This document shows, piece by piece, positions 43,613-52,493 of a stretch of DNA of 64,000 nucleotides; the stretch's first letter is position 1; each line of letters starts with the position of its first letter. The notes under the pieces were generated by a model. That model did not search any database and was not told where the DNA came from. It was given only the letters and a program-made list of their open reading frames with translations. This DNA is from JBKBYG01 sp046313435 (GTDB lineage: Bacteria > Pseudomonadota > Alphaproteobacteria > Rickettsiales > Arcanibacteraceae): positions 71,421 to 135,420 of the forward strand of contig JBKBYG010000001.1 in assembly GCA_046313435.1 (NCBI GenBank), given 5' to 3'. The position numbers and the translations under genes were made by a program.

Positions 43613-43930
43613 ATGTTCGCAGTTATTAGATCAGGTGGTAAACAATATAAAGTAGCCAAAAATTCTATAGTTAAATTAGAGAAGATAGCAGGTACGCCTG
43701 GTTCAGAATTAGAATTTAATGAAGTTCTTATGATTGGAAGTAATGAAAAGCCTATTATTATAGGTAGTCCTTTAGTGAAGGGTGCTTCTGTGACCGCAGA
43801 AATTTTATCTCAAACTAGAGATGCTAAAATCATAATATTCAAAAAGCAACGTCGTCAACATTATAGACGTAAAAATGGTCATCGTCAGCACGTGACTCAT
43901 GTTTTAATTAAAGACATCAAAAAAATATAA
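43613..43930 (+). CDS. rplU: 50S ribosomal protein L21
   Basis: The 105-residue L21 starts at ATG 43613 (MFAVIRSGGKQYKV), which has GGAAG seven bases upstream. An upstream in-frame TTG at 43544 lies in the recA terminator and is not used. The KIIIFKKQRRQHYRRKNGHRQ segment is the rRNA-binding loop of L21. It precedes rpmA by 25 bases. Confidence 0.97.
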   Translation: MFAVIRSGGKQYKVAKNSIVKLEKIAGTPGSELEFNEVLMIGSNEKPIIIGSPLVKGASVTAEILSQTRDAKIIIFKKQRRQHYRRKNGHRQHVTHVLIKDIKKI

Positions 43931-43955
43931 TTTTTGATTAAATAATAGGTATAAA

Positions 43956-44219
43956 ATGGCACATAAGAAAGCAGGTGGTAGTTCAAGAAACGGACGTGAT
44001 TCAGCAGGTCGCAGACTTGGGGTAAAACGTTCTGATGGACAAGCAGTAATTCCAGGTAATATTATTATTCGCCAAAGAGGAACAAAATATTATCCAGGTG
44101 AAAATGTTGGTATGGGAAAAGACCATACATTATTCTCACTCATAGCTGGAAAAGTAAAATTTAAGCGCAAAGCTGGGAATAAAGTTTTTATTTGTGTTGA
44201 AACAAATCAAGTTGCATAA
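43956..44219 (+). CDS. rpmA: 50S ribosomal protein L27
   Basis: The 87-residue L27 begins MAHKKAGGSSRNGRDS and has GVKRSDGQ and IIIRQRGTKYYPGENVG, the full family sequence. The N-terminal tail reaches the peptidyl transferase centre. It is followed by a strong terminator. Confidence 0.98.
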   Translation: MAHKKAGGSSRNGRDSAGRRLGVKRSDGQAVIPGNIIIRQRGTKYYPGENVGMGKDHTLFSLIAGKVKFKRKAGNKVFICVETNQVA

Positions 44220-44228
44220 GTTTTTTAT

Positions 44229-44271
44229 ATAATAAAGAGCCTTAAATAGTCAATTTAAGGCTCTTTATTAT
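44229..44271. terminator. rho-independent terminator after rpmA
   Basis: A perfect 19-base stem, ATAATAAAGAGCCTTAAAT and its complement, encloses the five-base loop AGTCA. The arms end in A- and T-rich parts, so it can work in both directions. Confidence 0.85.
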
Positions 44272-44734
44272 TCAATATTTCAGGTTAAACATTAATTAAG
44301 AACGCATAAGCTTAATTATTTTAGCAATATGTGAAAATATATTCTAAAAAATATCTATAAAATAACAATTGTAACTCTTACCAGCTCCTACAGTAAATAG
44401 TAAAACTCTAAGTAAATCTTTTGTTTCTCTAGTACAGTTTTTAAGTTAAAATTCTAAAATTGTTGCTCGTTAATTATATAATATAAACCTCTCTTGTTGC
44501 TCCCAGGCTCAATGAAGTTTTTTATTTCAAGGATAATTTTGTTATCATTTTGATTCTCGAATTGTCAAGCATATTTAAGTATGCGATGATTTTACAAGTA
44601 GAAACTCCTAAAACTCATTCTCTTGAAATAGGAAACTCTACATAATCTAGTATTATACTCAACTTAATTAACTATAATTTAAAAACTAATACATATGTCA
44701 AAATGTACAAACAATATTAAATATTCTTTTTTTG
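44272..44734. other. AT-rich gap with one imperfect hairpin
   Basis: No reading frame of note on either strand. The only structure seen is GTAGA..CCTA (44598-44610) facing TAGG..TCTAC (44629-44641), an inverted repeat with a four-base internal mismatch. It may close the - strand transcript of the following gene. Otherwise I see nothing. Confidence 0.4.
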
Positions 44735-45667
44735 CTATAATGATTTTCCTAAGGGTTTATTAGGAACACTACGCTCAATTAATTTGTCTAACAATTCTTG
44801 AAAAGTTTTTTGCTGTAAGCTTGCTATTGTTGAAATAAAACTATTGGAAGGGTCGGAAGGAAAATTTTGTTTTATCGTGCAATCAGACAATACCTCATTA
44901 ACTTTAGGTCTTATTTCAATGTTATCTATATTATATGTTATCTGATCATTATTACTAGGTTTTGAAATTCTCTGACCGTGTAAAATATTATTTAGAAAAT
45001 TTTTCACTTCAAGAATAATATACTTAAACTTAAATTCGTTGCTTAAACTATTAGATTTATCAATTTCATCAATTTTTTCTACGAACATTGTACTAAATTC
45101 TGTAATCGAATCTTTATAAAAGGTAAAAGTTTGTGAGAGCAAAGAAGCTATTTTAGAAACTTCTTGTGAATTTGCATTAAAAAGACTGCTTGATAAAGTT
45201 TCAATAAAATTCTTAGAATTTGGGAAAATGAATACCACCAATGGCAAAAATAAATTTTTAATAGTCAGTTTAACGGAAGAAGTAACAAAATTTTGTACCA
45301 AATTTTGTATAGGTTTGTAAATATTATATAATCTTCTTACTGTTGTAAAAATTCCTGGAAAGTAAGAGAATATATAAGATAAATTATTAACTATATTTAT
45401 AGATTTTGGAAAAATATATACAATAGAAGGTATTATTATTTTACCTATTACAGATCTGAAAAGTAAACTAGTTAAATGGTCTAAGTTTTTTATAAAAGAA
45501 ATTACAGAAGCCTGAATTATTTCTGCAGCAAAATAGGCCTTGTTTTGAATATCATACTTATCATTTAAAGGTTTAAGTATTTTAGTTGAAATAATTGTAT
45601 ATAGTTTTGTAAAACTTTTATTTAGTTTCCAAACTAAAAAAGTAAATTTTTGAATTTTATTTATCAT
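44735..45667 (-). CDS. unknown protein with internal duplication
   Basis: A 310-residue protein that I do not recognise. It is rich in Ile, Phe, Asn, Lys and Ser. Two copies of one unit are seen about 62 residues apart: GKIIIPSIVYIFPKSINIVN (76-95) and KNLFLPLVVFIFPNSKNFIE (137-156), sharing the pattern PxxVxIFPxSxN followed by LS. Each copy is moderately hydrophobic and could be a membrane-associated or amphipathic hairpin. The C-terminal part is polar. No signal peptide is visible. It is isolated, with a gap of more than 200 bases on both sides. It could be lineage-specific or a host-interacting membrane protein; this is inference. Confidence 0.6.
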   Translation of the reverse strand: MINKIQKFTFLVWKLNKSFTKLYTIISTKILKPLNDKYDIQNKAYFAAEIIQASVISFIKNLDHLTSLLFRSVIGKIIIPSIVYIFPKSINIVNNLSYIFSYFPGIFTTVRRLYNIYKPIQNLVQNFVTSSVKLTIKNLFLPLVVFIFPNSKNFIETLSSSLFNANSQEVSKIASLLSQTFTFYKDSITEFSTMFVEKIDEIDKSNSLSNEFKFKYIILEVKNFLNNILHGQRISKPSNNDQITYNIDNIEIRPKVNEVLSDCTIKQNFPSDPSNSFISTIASLQQKTFQELLDKLIERSVPNKPLGKSL

Positions 45668-45902
45668 TACTTAACCAACAGTGTAAAAAATTTAATACAA
45701 TAATATTTTAAAAATTTAATTGTATCAAGTATATTTTAAAAAATTTATAATAAGTGACTAATTTTGAAACTAAATACAAAGATCTTTAGATTGAGTGTAT
45801 AAATATAAAAAATTTGTTGCAGAAATATTATTTTTCCATAAGTATCAAGATAAATAAAAATTTATATACATAAGTAGAAAATCATCTTAAGGAAATATAT
45901 TC

Positions 45903-46796
45903 ATGGAACATGTACAAGAAGCAAGATTAAAAAAACAGCCGCAAAATAAAACCAAAAATTTTTTTTCATGGATTAATTTTCCTAAACTTATAAATTCTTG
46001 TCCAAACATTGCAGTATTGCGTATGCAAGGAGTGATTTCAGCAAGCAGTGCTAAATTTAGTAGCAATCTGTCGCTTGAAAATTTAACTAATTCGATAAAT
46101 GAAGCTTTTTCTTTATCAAACTTAAAAGCTGTAGTACTTCAAATAAATTGTCCTGGTGGTTCGCCAGTACAATCCGAACTAATTTTTAAATATATTAGAT
46201 TTAAAGCTGATAAAAAAAACATTCCTGTAATAGCATGCATAGAAGATGTAGCTGCTTCAGGAGGATTATATTTAACTTATGCAGCTGATGAAGTATACGC
46301 ACTACAAAGTTCCATAGTTGGGAGTATTGGTGTAATAACAACAGGCTTCGGGTTTTATGACGCAATAAAGAAATTAGGTATTGAAAGAAGAATATATACT
46401 CAAGGTGAAAATAAATCTGTATTAGATCCATTTTTACCAGAAAAAGAATCTGATATAAAAATTATTCATGGAATTCAAAAAGATATACATGAAAACTTTA
46501 AAAATTTTCTAAGAGAAAGACGTGCAGGTAAGCTTACCGCAGATGAAGACAAATTATTTAGTGGGGAGTTTTGGAGTGGTAAGGAAGCTATAAAACTAGG
46601 GCTTATAGATTATATCGGTGATATGAATACGGTTATAAATGATAAATTCGGTGATAAAGCTAAAATTAAAATGATTAATACAGAAAAGAGTTGGTTTAAA
46701 AGGAAGTTTAGAATCAGTAATATAATAGAAAATATTACTGATAAAATTTATTTAATAATAAAAGAAAAATTTGAACTTAATAAGCTAGGCCTGTAA
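45903..46796 (+). CDS. S49 family peptidase (SppA/SohB-like)
   Basis: A 297-residue serine peptidase. The S49 Ser-Lys dyad is visible: Ser in DVAASGGLYLTYAADE and Lys in GENKSVLDPF. The PGGSPVQSELI and GSIGVI motifs are also there. I see no clear membrane helix at the N-terminus, unlike full SppA, so it may be a cytoplasmic or peripheral form. AAGGA precedes the start. It is ten bases before ppdK and is likely co-transcribed. Confidence 0.92.
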   Translation: MEHVQEARLKKQPQNKTKNFFSWINFPKLINSCPNIAVLRMQGVISASSAKFSSNLSLENLTNSINEAFSLSNLKAVVLQINCPGGSPVQSELIFKYIRFKADKKNIPVIACIEDVAASGGLYLTYAADEVYALQSSIVGSIGVITTGFGFYDAIKKLGIERRIYTQGENKSVLDPFLPEKESDIKIIHGIQKDIHENFKNFLRERRAGKLTADEDKLFSGEFWSGKEAIKLGLIDYIGDMNTVINDKFGDKAKIKMINTEKSWFKRKFRISNIIENITDKIYLIIKEKFELNKLGL

Positions 46797-46805
46797 GAGA
46801 ATAAA

Positions 46806-49481
46806 ATGAATAAAAAATGGGTATATAATTTTAGCATTAATCAATCAGACGGCAATGTCTCAATGAAAGAATTATTAGGGGGGAAGGGTGCAAATCTTGC
46901 TGAAATGTGCTCTTTAGGAATTAATGTCCCTCCTGGATGTACAATTATTTCAGATGCGTGCAATTATTATTTAAAAAATTCTGAATCTTTTCCTGAAGAT
47001 TTAATATTTCAAGTGAAAGCAGCAATTTCTTTAATTGAAAAAGAAATTAATGCGAAATTTGGTGATACATCTAACCCATTACTATTATCAGTTAGGTCAG
47101 GCTCACGAAGCTCTATGCCAGGCATGATGGATACAATATTAAATCTCGGTTTAAACGATGAAACTGTTGAGGCACTAAGTAAAAAAACGGGTAACGAAAG
47201 ATTTGCATATGATAGCTATAGAAGATTTATTCAAATATATTCAGATGTAGTGCTAGGAATTGATCATTATCATTTTGAAGAAATGATTGAATTGAAAAAA
47301 CAAGAGTTAGGTATCCATTTAGACACTGATTTGACAGCTGTACATTTAAAAGAATTAGTCGTTTTATTTAAAGATAAAGTTCTTAAAACATTAAAAAAAC
47401 AGTTTCCAAATGATTTAGAAGAGCAATTATGGAATGCAATAGGAGCAGTATTTAAGTCATGGATGAATTCTAGAGCAGTTACCTATCGTAATATAAATAA
47501 TATACCTGAAGAATGGGGTACTGCTGTCAATATCCAAGCAATGGTTTTTGGAAATATGGGCAATAACTCAGCTACAGGTGTAGCATTTACACGTAATCCC
47601 TCCAATGGGGACAAGTTGTTTTTTGGAGAATTCTTAATAAATGCTCAAGGTGAAGATGTTGTTGCAGGAATCAGGACACCTCAATTCATAACTAAAGCCG
47701 CTAAAGATGCAAACGCTTCTCCCTTGCCTTCTATGGAAGAAATTATGCCTGATTTATATAATGAACTCTATCTAACTGCAAACAAGCTCGAAAAGCATTA
47801 TTGTGATATGCAAGATATTGAATTTACTATTGAAGAAGGTAAATTATGGATATTACAAACTCGTTCTGGAAAACGTACTACTCAAGCTGCAATTAAAATT
47901 GCTGTAGATATGGTGGAAGAAGGACAAATTAGTGAAGAACAGGCTTTAATTAGAATTGATCCTTTAGCAATTGACCAGCTACTTCATCCAAGTATAGATC
48001 CTAATTCGGGCTATAAAGCAATTTGTAAAGGTTTGCCTGCATCACCAGGAGCAGCATCAGGTATTGTTGTATTTAATTCAGATGATGCTGAGATTAAAGT
48101 TGCGTCATATCAAAAAGTAATATTAGTAAGAATTGAAACAAGTCCTGAAGATATACACGGTATGTATATTTCTGAAGGTGTCTTAACAAGTAGAGGAGGC
48201 ATGACCTCGCATGCTGCCGTAGTTGCAAGAGGTATGGGCAAACCATGTGTCTGTGGTGCATCAAATCTTAATATAAACTACAATAAGAAAGTTTTATCCA
48301 TTGGAAATATAATAATTAAAGAAGGCGATTTGATAACTATCAATGGTTCAACTGGGGAAATTATATTAGGTGAAGTACCAACTATTCAACCAAAATTATC
48401 AGAAGAATTTCAAAAACTGATGAATTGGGCAAATAATGTTAAAAAGCTTCAGATAAGAGCAAATGCTGAAACGCCTCTTGATACAATGGCTGCAAAAAGA
48501 TTTGGAGCGGAAGGTATTGGTTTGTGTCGGACTGAACATATGTTTTTTAATGAAAAAAGGATAAATGTTGTAAGGCAAATGATTATCTCGTCAAATAAAA
48601 AAGATAGAGGAGCAGCATTAGCTCAACTTTTACCTATGCAACAACAAGATTTTGTTGAAATATTTAAGATAATGAATGGTTTGCCAGTAAATTTAAGATT
48701 ACTAGACCCGCCTTTGCATGAATTTTTACCTCACACTCAAGCAGATATTGAAGGATTAGCGGAAATATCTGGGTTGTCTATTGAAACAGTAAACCATCGG
48801 ATTAATCAGCTCAAAGAAGCAAATCCTATGCTTGGGCATAGAGGCTGCAGGCTAGGAATATCTTATCCAGAAATATACAAAATGCAAGCAGAGGCAATAT
48901 TTCTAGCCATGGTAGAAGCAATAAAGCAAAATGTTAATCCAATTGTAGAAATTATGGTACCACTTATTATAAGTGGTAAAGAATTGGAAATATTAAAAAC
49001 TTTAATTGAAAAAGTTGGAATTGAGATTAGTGAAAAAGAAAACTTGCCATTAAATTTTAATATCGGCACAATGATTGAATTACCAAGGGCTGCTCTTCAG
49101 GCAGAAGAAATTGCTAAATTTGCAAGTTTTTTCAGCTTTGGTACAAATGATTTAACGCAAACTACCTTAGGAATTTCTAGAGATGATTCTGCTTCTTTTA
49201 TGAGAACTTATAAAGAGCAAAATATTATGAAATCAGATCCTTTTATAGAGTTAGATAAGGAAGGAGTAGGTGAATTAATAAAAATCGCTATTGAACGGGG
49301 TAGAAAAACTAATCCTAATATTAAAACAGGTATATGTGGTGAGCATGGCGGAAATCCTTTTTCAATTGAATTTTTTGATTTAATTGGACTTGATTATGTA
49401 TCTTGTTCTCCTTACAGAGTTCCTATTGCTAGACTTGCTGCTGCACAAGCGGTAATAAAGAATAGTAAAAAAAGTTTTTAG
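46806..49481 (+). CDS. ppdK: pyruvate, phosphate dikinase
   Basis: PpdK interconverts pyruvate, ATP and Pi with PEP, AMP and PPi. The 891 residues show the N-terminal ATP-grasp region (ELLGGKGANLAEM; RSGSRSSMPGMMDT), the swivelling phosphohistidine loop GGMTSHAAVVARGMGKPCVCG, and the C-terminal TIM barrel with GICGEHGGNP and DYVSCSPYRVP. The full enzyme is intact. PpdK is common in Rickettsiales, where it can serve gluconeogenesis. Ppa at 59542 could drive the reaction by removing PPi. Confidence 0.98.
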   Translation: MNKKWVYNFSINQSDGNVSMKELLGGKGANLAEMCSLGINVPPGCTIISDACNYYLKNSESFPEDLIFQVKAAISLIEKEINAKFGDTSNPLLLSVRSGSRSSMPGMMDTILNLGLNDETVEALSKKTGNERFAYDSYRRFIQIYSDVVLGIDHYHFEEMIELKKQELGIHLDTDLTAVHLKELVVLFKDKVLKTLKKQFPNDLEEQLWNAIGAVFKSWMNSRAVTYRNINNIPEEWGTAVNIQAMVFGNMGNNSATGVAFTRNPSNGDKLFFGEFLINAQGEDVVAGIRTPQFITKAAKDANASPLPSMEEIMPDLYNELYLTANKLEKHYCDMQDIEFTIEEGKLWILQTRSGKRTTQAAIKIAVDMVEEGQISEEQALIRIDPLAIDQLLHPSIDPNSGYKAICKGLPASPGAASGIVVFNSDDAEIKVASYQKVILVRIETSPEDIHGMYISEGVLTSRGGMTSHAAVVARGMGKPCVCGASNLNINYNKKVLSIGNIIIKEGDLITINGSTGEIILGEVPTIQPKLSEEFQKLMNWANNVKKLQIRANAETPLDTMAAKRFGAEGIGLCRTEHMFFNEKRINVVRQMIISSNKKDRGAALAQLLPMQQQDFVEIFKIMNGLPVNLRLLDPPLHEFLPHTQADIEGLAEISGLSIETVNHRINQLKEANPMLGHRGCRLGISYPEIYKMQAEAIFLAMVEAIKQNVNPIVEIMVPLIISGKELEILKTLIEKVGIEISEKENLPLNFNIGTMIELPRAALQAEEIAKFASFFSFGTNDLTQTTLGISRDDSASFMRTYKEQNIMKSDPFIELDKEGVGELIKIAIERGRKTNPNIKTGICGEHGGNPFSIEFFDLIGLDYVSCSPYRVPIARLAAAQAVIKNSKKSF

Positions 49482-49576
49482 GAATTTTTTATATTTTACC
49501 AATAATAAGATATGGATTTTTAATTTGAGATAGACAATTATTAAATTTTGTAAGTAATTAAATTTAAGAGGAAATT

Positions 49577-49792
49577 ATGAAAAATCTATATTTTATTTCA
49601 TTGATATTAGTAATAGTAGGAGCAATAAATTGGGGTTTGATTGCTGTTGCAAATATTGACTTAGTTGCTCAATTATTTGGAAATATGTCTAGCCTTACAA
49701 AGCTAGTTTATTCAATAGTGGGTCTAGCAGGCGTATATGTAGCTGTATATCGCTTTACAAATTTTACGGCAAATAATAGTCATCTACAATAG
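49577..49792 (+). CDS. DUF378 family membrane protein
   Basis: A 71-residue protein with two membrane helices: ISLILVIVGAINWGLIAVA and LVYSIVGLAGVYVAVY. The INWGL and VGxAGxY motifs fit the DUF378/YuzA family, whose function is unknown. It lies between ppdK and dps on the same strand, with GAGG ahead of the ATG. Confidence 0.85.
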   Translation: MKNLYFISLILVIVGAINWGLIAVANIDLVAQLFGNMSSLTKLVYSIVGLAGVYVAVYRFTNFTANNSHLQ

Positions 49793-49812
49793 ATAATTTT
49801 AAGAGAGTTAAT

Positions 49813-50259
49813 ATGAGCAATCAACTAGTTCTAGAAAGTTTAAAAACGGTTTTAATTAACAGTTATTCTCTGTACTTAAAAACACAGAATTATCATTGGA
49901 ATGTCATAGGACCAAATTTCAAATCTTTACATGAACTGTTTGAATTGCAATATCAAGATTTAGCTGAAGCTATAGATGTTTTAGCTGAGCGTATTAGGGC
50001 ATTAGGAGATTTAGTGCCCGCAACTTTAGAAGAATATAATTCTCAAAAAATCATTTCAGATGGTAATAGAGATTTTACTTCTAATCAAATGCTTGAAGAC
50101 TTGGTGAAAGGTCAAGATACAATTATATCATTACTTAAAGATTTGATTGAGAAATGTGAGCAAAATAAAGATGCAGGTACTGCTGATATGGCAACACTTC
50201 GAATCGAAGTTCATCAAAAAAATAGATGGATGTTATCAAGTTCTATGGTAAAAATATAA
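49813..50259 (+). CDS. dps: Dps-family ferritin-like protein
   Basis: A 148-residue four-helix protein of the Dps family, which oxidises and stores iron and protects DNA. Ferroxidase-site residues are in YHWNVIGPNF and LHELFELQYQDLAEAIDVLAERIRALG. The C-terminus is short (RWMLSSSMVKI), with no extended lysine tail, so DNA binding is not certain. It is 20 bases after the DUF378 gene and is followed by a terminator. Confidence 0.9.
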   Translation: MSNQLVLESLKTVLINSYSLYLKTQNYHWNVIGPNFKSLHELFELQYQDLAEAIDVLAERIRALGDLVPATLEEYNSQKIISDGNRDFTSNQMLEDLVKGQDTIISLLKDLIEKCEQNKDAGTADMATLRIEVHQKNRWMLSSSMVKI

Positions 50260-50286
50260 ATAATAATGATATAATCAAATTTTTTT

Positions 50287-50334
50287 CAAACTTTAAGCTT
50301 TAATATTTATATGCAGTATTTAAAGTTTGTTTTT
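50287..50334. terminator. terminator shared by dps and a - strand small gene
   Basis: CAAACTTTAA (50287-50296) pairs with TTAAAGTTTG (50320-50329), followed by five T's. The right arm contains the stop codon of the small - strand gene, so the hairpin can end transcripts from both sides. Confidence 0.65.
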
Positions 50335-50460
50335 AATATCAATATATTTTTCTACTTTAGTCATTGGAGGACTCACTTCCTTAGAAAAAAAGAAGGCAAG
50401 ACCTAAAATCAACAATAATAATACCGCTAAACTTAAGTTTCTTATATTTTTATTTATCAT
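50320..50460 (-). CDS. 46-residue membrane protein, unknown
   Basis: A short - strand frame from ATG 50460 to TAA 50320. The translation starts MINKNIRN, then has one hydrophobic helix (LSLAVLLLLILGLAFFFS), then a polar tail KEVSPPMTKVEKYIDIKNKL. Basic ends, a single helix and a PP-containing tail look like a real small bitopic protein, whereas the overlapping + strand frame has poor composition. I do not recognise the family. It faces away from the CNNM gene at 50745. Confidence 0.5.
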   Translation of the reverse strand: MINKNIRNLSLAVLLLLILGLAFFFSKEVSPPMTKVEKYIDIKNKL

Positions 50461-50744
50461 TATGATTAATTGCAATATTTATAAAATTTTTAAATTTACA
50501 TATTCTTAATTAAAATTTATTTTGCTTTTAATAAATTCTAATTTCTTATACTTAAATATTTTTATCAAAAACAAAAAATACAAAAATAGGTCTAAAGTAA
50601 AAAATTATAACCCTAAAGTTTATATTTGTAAAATAGTAATGGATTTATTGCAATAGATATTATAGATTATGTATCAAATTATTGAACAAATAGTATATTT
50701 GTAATTATTTGATTTTTAACATAAACATACAATCTATTTATTAA

Positions 50745-52004
50745 ATGGAATCGCTACTTATTTTTACTATTGCAATTATTGTTTTAGTAATAATTTCTGG
50801 TTTTTTTGCTGCAGCAGAAACGGCTATCACAGGAGCTTCTCAAGCTACAATTCATAAACTAAAATCCGAGGGCAATAGAAAGGCTCGAATAGTAAGTTTA
50901 CTTAGAAAAGATAAAGAAAGGCTTATAAGCACAGTCTTGCTTGCTAACAGTGCATGTAATAGTGCTATTAGTGCTCTTGGAGCAATGATGGCTATTAAAT
51001 TATTTTCTACGAATGAATTTGTAGCTTATGCTACAATAGTAACGACAATAATAATATTTGTTTTTGCAGAAGTTTTACCGAAAGCTTATGCATTTGAAAA
51101 TGCTGAGCGCATGTCTTTAAAAATTGCACCATGCTTAAATATCATTGTAAAAACACTTTATCCTATTACCACCGCAGTACAAATTGCAGTAAATTTTATT
51201 CTTGGGTTTCTTAGACTAAAAGGAAAAGTAAATTCCATAATTTCTGCGACTGAAGAATTGAGAGGTGCAATTGAGATGCATCATAAAAAGGGTTTAGTAG
51301 TAAAAAGTGATCGAGACATGCTTGGTAGTATTTTAGATCTAGCTGATACTGAAGTAAAAGAAATAATGGTCCATAGGAAAAATATGATCACTATTGATAT
51401 AGACTTACCTGTTAAGCAAATCATGAAAGAGGCTTTAGAAAGCAGTCATACAAGAGTACCGCTGTGGAAAGATAATCCTGATAATATTATAGGAATATTA
51501 AATATAAAAGATTTACTGAGTGAAGTTAGTAAGCATGAAGGCGACTTAAATAAAATCAAAGTTGAAGCGATTATTTCCAATCCATGGTATGTGCCCGATA
51601 ATACAATGCTAAAAGAACAGTTGCATGAATTCCGTATTAAAAAAATACATTTTGCCTTAGTAGTAGATGAATATGGTGATCTTAAAGGGCTAGTTACATT
51701 AGAGGATATATTAGAGGAAATAGTTGGGCAAATTGAAGATGAGCATGATGAGGAAATTGAAGGTATAAAGCTACAATTTGATGGGTCCTATATTATTAGT
51801 GGTAATGTTACTATTAGGGATATTAACAGGCAACTTGATTGGAATCTACCCGCAGAAGAATTTAGCACTTTAGCAGGACTAATAATGCATGAGACAGAAA
51901 AAATACCTGGTATAGGAGAGAATTTTAATCTTTATGGATTAAATCTTGAAATTGAGGAAAAAGAAAATAATCACATTGCATGGATAAAAGCTAAAAAAAT
52001 ATAA
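50745..52004 (+). CDS. CNNM/CorC-type transporter (hemolysin family protein)
   Basis: A 419-residue protein with an N-terminal DUF21 (CNNM) membrane domain of four helices (FTIAIIVLVIISGFFAAAETAITG). Two CBS domains follow (IMVHRKNMITID; FALVVDEYGDLKGLVTLEDILEEIVG), and then the CorC_HlyC transporter-associated domain. Family members move magnesium or other divalent ions, or act in their regulation. It is preceded by a gap of about 280 bases with no other gene. Confidence 0.92.
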   Translation: MESLLIFTIAIIVLVIISGFFAAAETAITGASQATIHKLKSEGNRKARIVSLLRKDKERLISTVLLANSACNSAISALGAMMAIKLFSTNEFVAYATIVTTIIIFVFAEVLPKAYAFENAERMSLKIAPCLNIIVKTLYPITTAVQIAVNFILGFLRLKGKVNSIISATEELRGAIEMHHKKGLVVKSDRDMLGSILDLADTEVKEIMVHRKNMITIDIDLPVKQIMKEALESSHTRVPLWKDNPDNIIGILNIKDLLSEVSKHEGDLNKIKVEAIISNPWYVPDNTMLKEQLHEFRIKKIHFALVVDEYGDLKGLVTLEDILEEIVGQIEDEHDEEIEGIKLQFDGSYIISGNVTIRDINRQLDWNLPAEEFSTLAGLIMHETEKIPGIGENFNLYGLNLEIEEKENNHIAWIKAKKI

Positions 52005-52007
52005 TTA

Positions 52008-52493
52008 TTAAATAGGATTACTTATAAAATACCTATTTAAATCGATTAATATATATTCTGATACTTGCTCGATATTATTTTTTATAGCATCTTCTTCAAA
52101 CACATAATTAGCAAATTCTGCATTAGTAGCACTATAGCTGCTTATATTATGAAAACTGCTATGATATATTATCTCATCAGTTTGAAGAGATTTCAATTCA
52201 TAAAAACCAGACATTGTAACATTATAATATGTTACAAAATTGTTTTTTTGTATTGTTAATGGATTAGATGATTTATTTAAATGTACTTTTAAGGAATACT
52301 TTTTCAATAAATTTTTTTGATCTGTAAGTAATTTATCTTCAAGCTTATTTTTAAGTAAATATCCTTCAGAAGTTTTAATATCTTCTATATAAATACTAGG
52401 TAAATTTTGCTCAATATTTGCTATGTTGTGAACTGGTTTAAATCCACAACTTGCAATACATAAAGATAATAGGCTAGCTCTTAACCACAACAT
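52008..52493 (-). CDS. lptE: LPS-assembly lipoprotein LptE
   Basis: A 161-residue lipoprotein with signal and lipobox (LCIASC, then GFKPVH). The CGFxPV start, the YLLKNKLEDKLL helix and the YNVTMSGFYEL strand match LptE, the plug partner of LptD. Its position just after leuS is conserved in alphaproteobacteria. It overlaps leuS by 20 bases. If correct, the organism keeps LPS export or a related outer-membrane assembly route. Confidence 0.88.
   Translation of the reverse strand: MLWLRASLLSLCIASCGFKPVHNIANIEQNLPSIYIEDIKTSEGYLLKNKLEDKLLTDQKNLLKKYSLKVHLNKSSNPLTIQKNNFVTYYNVTMSGFYELKSLQTDEIIYHSSFHNISSYSATNAEFANYVFEEDAIKNNIEQVSEYILIDLNRYFISNPI

Noticed and set aside
50327..50509. 60-residue + strand frame after dps
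   Set aside because: It starts with a non-ATG codon inside a terminator hairpin, and its sequence is a hydrophobic shadow of the - strand small gene. The - strand frame is the more protein-like one.
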